From NCBI GenBank assembly GCA_015680685.1, contig MNCI01029550.1, forward strand, positions 63,804 to 127,803: a stretch of DNA of 64,000 nucleotides, read 5' to 3'. This document shows, one piece after another, positions 11,820-21,976 of the stretch (positions are counted from its first letter, which is position 1; every line of letters begins with the position of its first letter). Source of the DNA: Gnetum montanum. Taxonomy: Eukaryota; Streptophyta; Gnetopsida; Gnetales; Gnetaceae. The notes under the pieces were generated by a model. That model saw only the letters and a list, made by a program, of their open reading frames with translations, had not been told where the DNA came from and ran no database searches. Made by a program: the position numbers and the translations under genes.

Positions 11820-12500
11820 AGGTATCATACATCTTGTTGAAACAATATTTTGAGTCTCCATGTCATTCTGCCATATGTTTTGATTGCAAGAAAAATTGAT
11901 ATACATCTTCTTAATCATTGAAGACTATTCTATTTCATCAATTGGTTCTCCAACTAATTTGGTAATATTTAACTACATTATCTAATTCTTAATGACATTT
12001 CTTCCCTCCTTAAGACATTGACTTTGGCAATGTAATAAATGACTCACCAGGGAATAATGTTCTTAAGGTTGTTTGCAAAGGTTAAGAACTGAATCTTAAG
12101 GTTCCAAAATATTAAATTCATTTCTCCCAACAGTTGAATTGTTAAGCATGATTAGTTGCCCTAATTTGTTAAATTTTAAGGTATATTTTATGATATCAAT
12201 GAATTATCAACTATTTAGATGATAATTTTGACCTCACCCTTGAGTTCATAAGGGTGAAAAATGTTGGAAATGACTATTCATATGTTAAAAAAGGACATCA
12301 TATGCTTAAGTTTTGCTAAATTTAAAATTTTGAGGATCTTAAGGTATTATATTGGCCAAGGGGTGAAAACTAATTTCTTGTATTTGATGGGATGGATCTA
12401 AATTAACCATTTTTTCCAGAAGGTTGAAATCTATAGGAAATAACTCTTCATTCACTGAAAAAGGCTTTCAAAATCAAAGGTTATGATTTCTGAGGTCTAA
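11820..12500. other. Internal sequence of element F, nothing recognised
   Basis: AT-rich, with many stops in all frames. No repeat or gene could be supported. Confidence 0.4.
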
Positions 12501-12509
12501 AACCTTTTC

Positions 12510-12612
12510 GCACAAGAAATGAGACTTCTCCAGAGGTCACCCATCCTAGTACCATTCTAGGATGAGTGTGCTTAATTATGGCATTTTTATCCTAGTTGTT
12601 CCAAAGTGCCCA
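12510..12612 (-). pseudogene. 5S-rRNA-derived segment
   Basis: Read on the minus strand, this has the layout of the plant 5S rRNA gene. GGATGGGTGACCTCTGGAGA matches the C-box region, the upstream AATTAAGCACACTC matches the A-box region (AGTTAAGCGTGCTT), and the end AAGTCTCATTTCTTGTGCG matches AAGTCCTCGTGTTGC. The 5' part is diverged and about 15 bases short of 120. 5S sequence inside a retroelement is known from Cassandra-type terminal-repeat elements and from 5S-derived SINEs. I cannot find a second copy or ends, so the carrier is undetermined. Confidence 0.6.
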
Positions 12613-12978
12613 ATTTAATTTTTGAAATTTCTTTTTCTTTTTACATTTCTACTTGAAAATTAATGACCTCTTAACAAAATTTTTTAAATTCTCTATTTGT
12701 TGACAAAACATTTGAATTGTCTACCAATTAATGAAAATTCTAAAATTTCTATTGCTTGATAGAAAAATTTTTCTATCAATGAGGTAAGGTAGGAATGATA
12801 GTAGGAGTAAAGGCAGTGCTAGTGGTAGGCTTGGGTAGTGCTAGGTGATGCAGGACATCATTGTGGGCAATGTAGGATGGTAGTGCTAGGTTACATAGGA
12901 TAGCTAAGTGGCTAGGCAGAGGAGTGCTAGGTGGCTGGGTGGTGCTAGGACCTTGCATGGCCCTCCAAAATGACTTAA

Positions 12979-13050
12979 GTAGCCCAAAACAAGGCCAACA
13001 TAGCCCTTAGCGAGGCTAGAGTAGCCCCTTTCAAGGCCTATGTAGCCCAA
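12979..13050. repeat. Short tandem repeat, about 22-23 bp unit
   Basis: TAGCCC recurs at about 22-bp spacing with AAGGCC or GAGGCT between the copies, some 3.5 times. It lies in a G-rich plus-strand tract (12780-13860) with recurring TAGTGCTAGG that reads as Pro/His-rich on the minus strand. Confidence 0.6.
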
Positions 13051-13115
13051 AAATAGTGTTGGAGGGAAGAAATTTATGGCACTAGTGACATCTGTTAGGT
13101 GCTTAAAAGTACAGT

Positions 13116-13325
13116 TATCTATGATGCCATCAGTATCCATTGGTGCACCGGAAGGAGTAGCTATCTATGACACTGTTAGTGGTCATTGGTGTGTAAGAAG
13201 GGATAGTTATCTATGGTGCTCTTGGTGTTCATTGGTGCACCAGAAGGGATTGTTATCCATGGTGCTGTTGATGTCCATCGGTGTGCTAGAAGGGGTAGTT
13301 ATCCATGGTGCACATGGTATTTGTG
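13116..13325. repeat. 46-bp minisatellite, about 4.5 copies
   Basis: Units start at 13116, 13162, 13208, 13254 and 13300, exactly 46 bp apart. Each opens TAT(C)(T/C)ATG and contains a (T/C)CATTGGTG-like core followed by a GAAGG(G) block. It lies inside element F. The open frame across it is a by-product of the repeat. Confidence 0.85.
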
Positions 13326-13329
13326 GGCA

Positions 13330-15010
13330 CCATAGACTAAACATTATGGTGAATTTTCCAATGGTGGTAGAGGTGACAGTAGGGGTAGTGACATAGTCAA
13401 CGGTGGTAGTGATGACAGCACAAGTTGTAGCAAAAATAGCCTATACAGTAGGAAATGAGAAACACAATGAGGCTTTTGGTAGAAACTAGAAGATAGGTCT
13501 AGGAAAATGTAGATAGGATGCAGTGTCGTGGTAGTGGTGCTATGAGCACATGGCCCTACTGATCAGGACATGAAAGTAATAGAAATTGCAGTGAGCAATG
13601 CGACTAGAGGTAATGCGTGATGACTGAGGACCACAATGTAGAGAAAAGCATGATAGAGAAGTTGGTGTAGTGATGTGGGAGTAGGTGGGTGGTGAGTGGT
13701 AGGTTTTGTAGGGTAGGAAAAAGTAGCAAGCATTGCATGTGGAGGAGTGGCAGAGCTACAAAGGGTGGTAGTAGCCCATGGAGGCAAGTGGCAATGGTAG
13801 GGCATTGCAGGCCCTACTACTAGAGCAATGTGGGTTAGCTGTGAGACTGGCTATGATGTTATGTAATGGTACCTCATAACCCTATAGCGCAATGACACAA
13901 CATGCCTTGCTACATTGACAACATGAGCCACGACTCTACCCCTCCACACACCCCCTTAGGCTAGGGTTAAGTTTAGGATTATGATTCTTTATTTTGGTAA
14001 AACTGGGGGTCCTTGGTTTGAGCCCATGACCTCCCACTTTTCTTTTTCTTTTTGTAAATAATAATTTAATAATTTAATATTATTTTAATGTATACATAAC
14101 AAGAAATTTGAAATATTGATATCTCTCAAATTGTAAGTTTGATCAAGATGAAATTTGTATTGTTGGAATCAAATCAACAAATACTATGCATTAGACATAG
14201 TTTTAGGATTCAAAAATGAAGTTGGAATTTTAGGAATTAAGAGGACCAAAATAGCCTATCTTGTTGAACAGACATTTCTAGGCTATCATATGGTAACTTG
14301 AGATCTTCTAGATTACCTAGATTTGATTATAAATGATGTACCAATCCTGGGATAGTAATATAATATTTATACCTTATAATTTAACAAGTATGCTTGTTAT
14401 ATATTCTCATATCATGGTTATATCCTAATGAGGTATTGAGGAGAATATTATGACAACATCATTCACTAAGTATTGGTTTCTCTATGCGAATCAGACAATG
14501 TTATGGATGGGTTGACTCCCTTATCTTATTACTACCTAGGTCTTGGTATGGTGAATAATGACATGTTACAAGGATTAAGTGCTTAGGATAATGAGTTTCT
14601 AAAAAACAAGATCAATTCAAGTGATGGTTACTAACTTTTTGGTAGAAAATTAACAATGATCTTAATACATTAATATTAATAGTATTAAGATGTGTAAGAG
14701 TTACCTGGACTGGTGTATCCTTGTCTTACCAACATCTCTTGCAATTCATGAATCTTGATGATTAATAATTATTTCTTCATCAATTAATGATATTCATAAA
14801 ATAATTTTATTGGTTTGTGGGATCTATGTCTTTTGTAGATACTTCATCCATTGTTCATGAAATCAATGGAAAGTTATCTTTTGGCTTATATAGAACATCT
14901 CGAACATGTGGTGCAAATGGTGATGGTCCATGATTCTTCCTAGTTCATGGCTCAATGGTTCATCATTGAGTTGTAGTAAGCCCATGGTTTTGAATGGTCC
15001 TTGGGTCATG
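13330..15010. other. Internal sequence of element F, 5' side
   Basis: The first part continues the G-rich low-complexity tract. From about 13960 to 15010 the sequence is related to 22200-23240 in copy G, which shows it is family sequence. It contains a GGTTTGAGCCC block near 14017 and recurring CATGG/GTTGTAG words near the primer site. No coding frame was recognised. Confidence 0.45.
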
Positions 15011-15011
15011 G

Positions 15012-15026
15012 TTTGCTCCAATACCA
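15012..15026 (-). other. Primer-binding site of element F
   Basis: The minus strand reads TGGTATTGGAGCAAA four bases inside the right LTR, close to the initiator-tRNA-Met complement TGGTATCAGAGC used by Copia and Del/Tekay elements. The related site in copy G is near 23223-23238. Confidence 0.7.
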
Positions 15027-15030
15027 ATTA

Positions 15031-15603
15031 TGACATCCCATCCCTAGATGTCATGGAAAACATGAAATATACATTATATTAAACATTATATACAAGAAGA
15101 CAATATATCAAATGTGAAATATATGTAACATTTGACACTATGCATATAGGAAATAATAGAGAAAGTATAGAAAGAGAAAGAAAAGAATGTTTTATTAATA
15201 CAAAATAGAGGATCTAGATCATGATTTGAGACTATTCCTTGGTGTTTTCTTCCTTCAACATCTATCCTTTAGAGGCAATCCAAAACTGCCACCATGGCTA
15301 GGCCTACAGCAAGTCCAAAGGAATGGCTAGTTCACTTTCTATTACACTTTACCTAGCACCCATTACTTGCCTTTTACCAACTCCACCACTTCATGCTGGC
15401 ATGACCTCTAAGCCCAAGTGTAAATGCCTTAGGTCAAACACCCAAAAGTTACTTCAACAAACATGTCCATTATTACAATGCATCCTTTCTAGTCTTAATT
15501 ACAACATGCCCATTTAGGTCTTGTTACGATAACAATAACACTTGTTATGAAGAGGCACCATCTTTGTTATGTAGTAGCTTCATTTGGGAATAGGTACATT
15601 ACA
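15031..15603 (-). repeat. 5' LTR of element F (573 bp)
   Basis: It begins TGACATCCCATCCC and ends GTACATTACA, and aligns with 2309-2882 along its full length. Further copies of the same LTR are at 23242-23550 (partial) and 50125-50650 (inverted). Confidence 0.75.
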
Positions 15604-15764
15604 AATATAGGTGTTTTTGATACTTCATAGGTGTGGATGATCTTATGTAGACTTGGCCAACCTTGGATGAGTGTAGCTAAATTCTCTTAAGCTCAAAAAA
15701 TATTGTGTGGATGGCTTAAGAACCCTTGTCCCTTTTCTATTTTTTTAAATTTAATTTTTATTAG

Positions 15765-16267
15765 TGATGACTGGTGAGGTACCCCTACACTCAACCATAT
15801 GAAATGAGCATAGCACGTGCGATCCGGTCAAACTCCGCAGACTAAATGCCTACACGCCCCATGGAACACTTGGGGTTAATCATTCGTTGTCTTCCCAGAC
15901 TTACTTGTGTTTGTCACGGTGTATGGTTAAGTAAGTCCAAGGTATATGATTTTTATAGTTTTTAATGTTTAGGATTTATAGTTTTTTAATGAAGCTTCTG
16001 TAGTGCTGCTCCATTCCATGTGTTTGCTCTAGATCCAATCCATTGTTGTATGATTGCCATTTGCACACACAACATAATCTTATATTAGCAAGGGTAAATG
16101 AATCATTATGTAATTAATACCTTGCTTTGGTGTAGGTTCATTGGCTAGGTTGTGGTATGGCTAATATGGATCTGGGGATATATTAATGATGACTACCGAA
16201 GGTGTAGGGGTTAGGAAGAAAATCAAAAATTTTGGGGCTAGGAGAAAATCAAAAAAATCGGGCCCCA
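15765..16267 (-). repeat. 3' LTR of element D, rearranged
   Basis: The first 210 bp match the start of the 5' LTR closely (TGATGACTGGTGAGG.., CACTTGGGGTTAATCATTCG). After about 15975 the two diverge. The copy is about 500 bp against 881 bp for the 5' LTR, so it is deleted and recombined. It is followed by ACCCCCATGACTAA, the reverse of the family purine tract. Confidence 0.55.
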
Positions 16268-16439
16268 TACCCCCATGACTAATTGTGAACCTCCGGTAGC
16301 ATTAGAATGGAGAAAGAAAGGAAGTAAGAAAGATAGATAAAAAGGGACAACTGAAAAAATTAGTGAAATGGATGTCAAGATGGTAATGAAAAAAATAAAA
16401 TTAATAGCAAAATGTTAAGGGAAAGAATTTAACTAATGC

Positions 16440-17350
16440 TCCAAATAGGAATGTCAGTGGGTCCTCCCCAAAGCAGGCTCATGCCCTTAATGCCCTGACA
16501 AACCCACATTCAAAGAGTCCATAGGCTCTGGGAATGTCATTTGGAACAAGAGTTAAAGTCTTAACCGTAAGAATTTACCAAAAAGAAAACAATGCATCAA
16601 CCAAAATATATACACTAATGATACAACCGGCAATGAGGTGGATAATGGAGAGAAGGATGGAGAGAAGAAAATGGAATGGAATCCCAATAACAAGGTGGTA
16701 TACAGCCCCTTGTGTGTTTCATGATTAATGTGACTTACCAAATCCCATTCCAAGTCTGACCTCAAACCAACCACATCCAGTGACTTTGCATCAATGCATT
16801 TGGCTAAACTATCCACTTGGATAACAAGAATGCCTTCCCCAAGAGTCACCACCATTCCGATGAAACAAAGGAGGGAATGGGAAGTGAGAAGGACCTTAGT
16901 TAGAGGGAACACCTTTGGTTCCATAACTAGTGCTTGTAGCCCAAGTTTTTTTATTTCATCTAAGGGGTGTGCTTTGAATTCTCACTTAGTTTTTTTTGTT
17001 TTTTTGTTTTTTTTTGTTTTTTGTGTTTTGTGTTTTTTATGCATGAGAACCACACCATGCAAAGACTTCTTATTTTTATTTTCTCAACTTTCGATAATTG
17101 GGTAACATCGGAACGGTAAGAAAACTCAAGAAGAAAAAATCCAAGCACCCAAGAGAATGACCAACACAAAAGCATCAAGTTCCCTTGAAGTCACACCCTT
17201 TTCAATCTTTGAGTCCTTCCTTAGTTTGAGAAATACTCGATCACCGATTCGTTTATGTTCTTATTAGAAGGGGACTGTACATTTCCAAGCTGAGGGAGAC
17301 CATAGAAACTGGTGGATGGATGGATGAAGTGGTCTCATTGCCTGCCATAT
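16440..17350 (-). repeat. Conserved spacer of element D
   Basis: Homologue of 8450-9550 in element C, with the same ordered blocks. The open frames within it are not conserved between the copies, so I treat it as non-coding. An (AC)n tract of about ten repeats follows at 17479-17496. Confidence 0.65.
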
Positions 17351-17920
17351 CAAAAGAAACATACCTTAGTATCAACATTGTGACTTAAAGGTAAAAACCA
17401 AACATTAGCAATCAATATGAAAACAGTTCATACCATCATTCCGAACACTTATTGGGTGACAAACTTATAGGGTGGATCACACACACACACACACATAATG
17501 GAAAAAGGTATAACGATGTTATAGAAAAAAGCTAGAAAAGTTAAAGAAATTTGTAAAAGAAAAATGTGTAAGACAAAAACGTTGTAAAAAAAATGTGTAA
17601 AACAAAAATCGAAAAAGAACTAAGGGTCCCATATGATTAACATAGGTGGCCATATCCCCCATGACTGAGTTGTAAGGGAGAGATCCAAAATAATGAGCAT
17701 CTATTTGAATTTTTGAAAAGTTCCCAACTTCTCCCAATTGATGATCTTAGATTAAGGGGTGGAAGTTGGCAACACTCATATTCCAATGTATATATGCTTT
17801 CGTTATGGGCATGGGTTTCCTTAGTTTGTTCCATGCATATTTGTCTGCTCCTTTGAGTAGCTATCAACCATGGGGTTCCTACTACTGGTTGTGTGGCTGC
17901 TACATACAAGCATCTTTGTT

Positions 17921-19250
17921 TCATATTTTCAAAGGAACACTTGTTACATGGAGGCATTCCTCCATGTCATCATCTGATGAATCACTGTATGTGATGCATG
18001 GAACTTTTCTCTTCTCGATCTTTCCACAAATGTTTATCTTAGATATTTCCAAGGAAAGATTGTGGATCCTAAGGCATGCGTCTACTGTACTTAGCCATGC
18101 CCTTCCCATTATAATTGGGAAGTCCCCTTCGTTGTTGTTAACTTCAATCACCAGAAAATCGGCTGCGTAAGACCAACTACACACAGTGATGATGATTTCC
18201 TCCACCAATCCCAAGGGAATAGTGATGGACTGGTCTACCAACTCTAGTTGAATGTTTCTCTTCTTAAGTTGGGGCAGGTTCTAGGCGTGATACATCTCTC
18301 GTGAAATTAAGTTAACTCCGGAACTTGAGTCAAGAAGAGCCTTATGTGGTTTATTTTCGATGATTTGTAAATAGATTAAGGGACTCCCAGGGTCAGTTAG
18401 TTTCTTAGGAAGGTGGCCTACCTTGATCCAGTCAGTTATAGTATGCGTTAACATAACCATATGAATTAAGTTCGGTTGGACTGAAGGGTGCTCTGAAGTG
18501 TTAGATGATGGAGGAGTGTACATGGGCTCAACCGCTTGTTCTTGCGAGAGTTTGTCTAGGCTTTTGGTTTTGAAGAAAGGTCTTCTCTTTTTACATTTTT
18601 TAGAACCAATAGCGGGTTGAATATTTATAGCTCTCGCAGCGTGATGTTGCTGCGGTTGAGTAGGAAGTTCCCCTTGCATTGTTGGAGCAGGAAGTTTTAT
18701 GGGAACTACTACTGGTGGAAGAGGTGTGGATGGATTAGGAGGATGGTGTGGGTATGGAGTGTCTCCCAAAGGAGAAGGATTCCTTCTAAAGTATTCCTGA
18801 ACTTGGTAGTGACGGTTGGGGGTTGAGTGACTCATAGAGTCACTTGGATAAATAAGCTACTACACATAATATCCATAAGGATCAGGCTGCCGGTAAGGGT
18901 ACTGATGTTTCGGCGATGGCATTCCCCATGACTGTGGATATTGCCACTACTGATGCTATCTGATGGATTGTGTTGGAGTTCCACTTGGATAATACGTTAG
19001 TGGTTGGTGAAACTGCCTTGGGTTACCTTGTGGATAAGGTAACCTTCGGGGTGTTTGCCATTGGTTGAGTCTTGGATTTAGTGCATACACCCCAAAATCC
19101 TATAGATGTGAGATGATAGGGCAACATCCCTTAAGATGTTCATAGTGGCAGATCTCACATCCACCATCATCATCTGTGTCAGAGTCCACAGCCACATTGA
19201 AGTTAGTGATTTTTCCCTTACCCTTGTTATGTGTAGGGCTTAAATCTCTC
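17921..19250 (-). pseudogene. Gypsy-type zinc knuckle, proline-rich linker and aspartic protease of element D
   Basis: A zinc-knuckle-like CEICHYEHLKGCC lies at about 19120-19165. A Pro-rich linker with a basic KKCKKRRPF patch lies at 18540-18835. The protease begins ALLDSSSGVNLIS near 18310-18350: the family motif is D-S/T-G, so the active-site Gly is replaced by Ser. A frame change near 18260-18281 leads to the second half of the protease (DFPIIMGRAWLST, family LGRPFLAT) ending near 17921. In the family this enzyme cuts the Gag polyprotein. The Ser change and the frame break make it inactive. Confidence 0.7.
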
Positions 19251-19252
19251 CA

Positions 19253-20956
19253 CTATTTCTTACCTTTGTCACTACTTTGTTCTACCTTAGACTCTTCTAC
19301 AAGTTGTAAGATGATTTTAATTTTAGAGTCTAAGGAACTCCATACATCATCTACCTTAGCCTCTATTTCTGTTGTGAGATTTTGAAGTGGCAAGGTTTTT
19401 CTGTTCACCAACTCTTCAAGTGGTGACTCATCCTCTTCATTACAAAATTTCACTCCCTTCTTTTGAAGGGAGGGATTACAGTTGTACTCTTCCGCACTTT
19501 CCCTTTTTTGTAGCTCACCTTCTTCTTTTGCTACTTGTTCCAACAAGCTATGTACTTCATGGGTTCTAAGTTTTGAAAGTTTCCCTTGGGTATAAGTTCC
19601 AAGGGTTCTTCTAGTTTCATGCCTTAGCCCATCCATGATGTGGCGAAGTTGATCCCGCTGAGCGTACCCATGGCCCAAGCAATGATGTAACAATGTGTAG
19701 TAGCAGGCCATGGAAGCATCCAAGGGTTCATATGTACCTTGTTTCCAGCCTTGGATCTGCTTATGCAAATTGGACATTCTAGAGTACGTTTGATACTTTT
19801 CGTTAAATAGTTCTAGCATCGTGCTCCACCTCCTGATGGTTTTCGGTTCTAAAGACTGGTACCAGCTCTCTACTTCCTTGGTGAGTGTCCTTGGGAACAA
19901 CTTAAGTTTTTTCCACTCATTTTCTATATTCTGCAAGGCACAAACATCATGGAATGCTTGTAAATGATTTTGTAGATCAGCATTGTATCCCCCTTCAAAT
20001 CGTGGGATATTGTTCATGTCTAATCATTTGATCTGACTATCTTTTAAATGCCTTGTGGGAATCCTAACTACCTCCATTATGTCAAGCATACTTTGGGTTG
20101 TGAGTAGGGGCTCATCATGATCATCTCTTTCATGACGCCTCTAATGTTTGTGTTGTTTCCTACTCTCCCTACGTCCTTGCCCTTTTCCTCTCTCTCGACT
20201 TTCCTGTCGAGGTCTCTCATTTTTTCTAACTTTATCCTCTCCATTGTATTCATGATGGCTACGCCCAAATGTGGAATTAGAGGGTGAGTGATGTGAAGAA
20301 GGGGAACCATCACGATGATGATGTTTCTTGTCTTCTCTTTGGGTGCTATGACCCTGATCGTGGTGATGATCTAAGTGCCCATCCTTAGCATAAGTGGTTG
20401 TTCCCTCTGTGAACAACTGGTGTTCATGGGTATCAGAACCAGGGATATGTATTGTTGATCGTAGGTTTTCATACCCTACCTCCTCATCACCATTAGGAAG
20501 GGGAACATCATTTGTTAGAGAACCCGTGATAAGGGGTTTCTCATCTCCTATTTTGCTTAGTACATGTAGACCTTTGCCCTTCAACAGTGTATGTTGACTC
20601 TCTTGCCTTAAGTCCCTCATACGTTAGGCATCTATGAGATAATAATCCCTCATCTCAAAGTCTTCCACAACATATTCAACATATAATTCTTGCATGCCAA
20701 TTTGTGCTAAAGCATGGAAAAGCATGTTTGGGACTGATTGATCTGGAGGTAACACAATGTTACCTTGCAAATCTCTCCATCCCAGCTGTTCATCTTGATG
20801 GAGAATAAAGGTAAAGTTGGGCATATACTCATCGGGATGAGTATATGTCATTTTATATTGTTGAGGCATTGGCTATTTTTGGTTATGTGTTTTATGTTGC
20901 CGACTGTCTCTAGTATGGTCCTTAGGTGGTGAGTTGCTCTTATGAGAAGAAGGCAT
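19253..20956 (-). pseudogene. Gag of element D
   Basis: The start is the ATG at 20954-20956 (MPSSHKSNSPP). A TAG interrupts after about 27 codons, then MPQQYKMTYTHPDEY. The 20141-20620 part is His/Arg/Asp-rich. The core retrotransposon-Gag domain runs from 20017: MNNIPRFEGGYNADL, KLFPRTLTKEVESWYQSLEP (the conserved Trp-Tyr core), EKYQTYSRMSNLHKQIQGWK. It ends near 19253 with acidic and Lys-rich sequence. Gag forms the virus-like particle. The 254-residue stretch 19253-20017 is uninterrupted, unusually good for this window. Homologues are element H (41270-41730, plus strand) and part of element C. Confidence 0.8.
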
Positions 20957-21076
20957 TTTTATCGATGTGCTAATTTACCATTATATAATTTTTATCTTGA
21001 TTAACCTGAAGGTTCTTTTAGGCTCACAATGATGTGAGTGATATCCTTATGTTCTATATGGCGCACAAATACTTAG

Positions 21077-21094
21077 TCCCCGACAACGGTGCCA
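21077..21094 (-). other. Primer-binding site of element D, tRNA-Asp type
   Basis: The minus strand reads TGGCACCGTTGTCGGGGA directly next to the LTR. The known form in Athila/Tat-type gypsy elements is TGGCGCCGTTGCCGGGGA, so the two differences are CG-to-CA/TG-type changes. Confidence 0.8.
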
Positions 21095-21095
21095 A

Positions 21096-21976
21096 TGATA
21101 AGTGGTGAGGTACCCCTACACTCAACCATATGAAACGAGTGTGGCACATGCGATCCGGTCGAAGTCCGTAGACTAAATGCCAACATGCCCCATGAAACAC
21201 TTGGGGTTAATCATTCGTTGTCTTCCCGGACTTACTTGTGTTTGTCACGATGTATGGTTAAGTAAGTCTGAGGTATATGATTTTTATAGTTTTTAATGTT
21301 TTTCTCCTATGCTATTGAGGTGAAGGGTTGAGGAACTAACTACCTATAACTAATGACTAAGTCTAAATTAACTAGCATCAACATCCATTCCCACTTACTG
21401 TACACACCCTGAACTGTGCAACCATGGCTACCAAATGCTAATCGTTACTGGGATAACCATGTGTAACGCACATGCTCGAAGTGGTTGTACTGAGGCATTT
21501 AACTAGGAGGAAAGGGTTGAGAGAATCTAATCGCGATGAGCAGCTAATTTCTTGATTAGCCGTACACATATGCAAATGCTCGTAATCAAGTCGTACTCAT
21601 GCTACGCTACTGTAGAGTAATAAATAATAGGTAATAAATAACAAGTAATAAAATCCTCTTCCATGCACTGCAAGGTTTATCAACAAAGCTCGTCTTTATT
21701 ACCGTACACAACTTGCATTCAGGTACAATGTTGCTCGAATAAAGATCCATTCACTTGGGGACTCCTACTGTGGGCACATGGAAAATATTCTATCTCTGGA
21801 GTGATCAATCTACCAAAGTTTCCCTACTTTAAGCCTAGGATGGGAAATAAGGGGAGTGTCGCCTCTTATTTATAGATTTGGATGCGGACCACGATATCGT
21901 GTACGTGACATCGCAGGGGACGACGCGATATCGCATGGGATGCGATATCGCGGCTTGTGCATATCGCGTCTCATCA
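21096..21976 (-). repeat. 5' LTR of element D (881 bp)
   Basis: It begins TGATAAGTGGTGAGG and ends GCGTCTCATCA. At 21885-21970 it holds a cluster of GATATC-centred palindromes in CpG-rich form (GCGATATCGC and variants), with related but decayed clusters in the LTRs of C and E. Confidence 0.8.

Larger units (their letters stand above)
2309..15603 (-). mobile_element. Element F: Del/Tekay-like non-autonomous LTR retroelement, interrupted by element C
   Basis: Two direct LTRs of 574 bp (2309-2882) and 573 bp (15031-15603) flank an internal region of about 4.8 kb once element C (3979-11326) is removed. The primer-binding site beside the right LTR resembles the initiator-tRNA-Met type (TTGGTATTGGAGCAAA read on the minus strand), so the element is on the minus strand. 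Beside the left LTR, the minus strand reads CAAGGACGAATGA followed by a purine-rich AAGGGTTGAT, the arrangement known at the 3' end of Del/Tekay chromoviruses. No gag, reverse transcriptase or integrase is recognisable. The interior instead holds a CCR4-like deadenylase relic, a 5S-derived segment and minisatellites. I see no clean target duplication: aatac/aatat could be one only if the LTR begins 2 bp earlier. Rejecting a single element would require showing that the two LTRs are independent insertions. Confidence 0.65.
15765..21976 (-). mobile_element. Element D: non-autonomous gypsy-type gag-protease element
   Basis: A perfect 5-bp target duplication, attag, flanks it (15760-15764 and 21977-21981). 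Minus-strand order: 5' LTR (21096-21976), tRNA-Asp-like primer site (21077-21094), gag, zinc knuckle, proline-rich region, aspartic protease, spacer (17350-16440), purine tract near 16268-16285, shortened 3' LTR (15765-16267). No reverse transcriptase, RNase H or integrase lies between the protease and the 3' LTR. The extra ORF of element C is absent. CpG-rich palindromes kept in the 5' LTR and the exact target duplication suggest it is among the youngest insertions here. Confidence 0.8.

Noticed and set aside
13076-13396. 106-codon plus-strand frame
   Set aside because: Generated by the 46-bp minisatellite; the peptide is a by-product of the repeat.
14010-14030. tRNA-like B box GGTTTGAGCCC as a tRNA gene
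   Set aside because: No acceptor stem or A box at the right distance; it is part of F-family internal sequence.
2309-15603. F as two unrelated solo LTRs
   Set aside because: Primer site beside the right LTR and Del/Tekay-like purine-tract end beside the left LTR both face inward, and the LTR lengths agree (574 and 573 bp). The alternative cannot be fully excluded without a target duplication.
16553-16924. 123-codon minus-strand frame in element D
   Set aside because: Lies in the spacer shared with element C, where the frame is not conserved. Treated as non-coding.
17766-18170. 134-codon plus-strand frame
   Set aside because: Antisense to the aspartic-protease half of element D.
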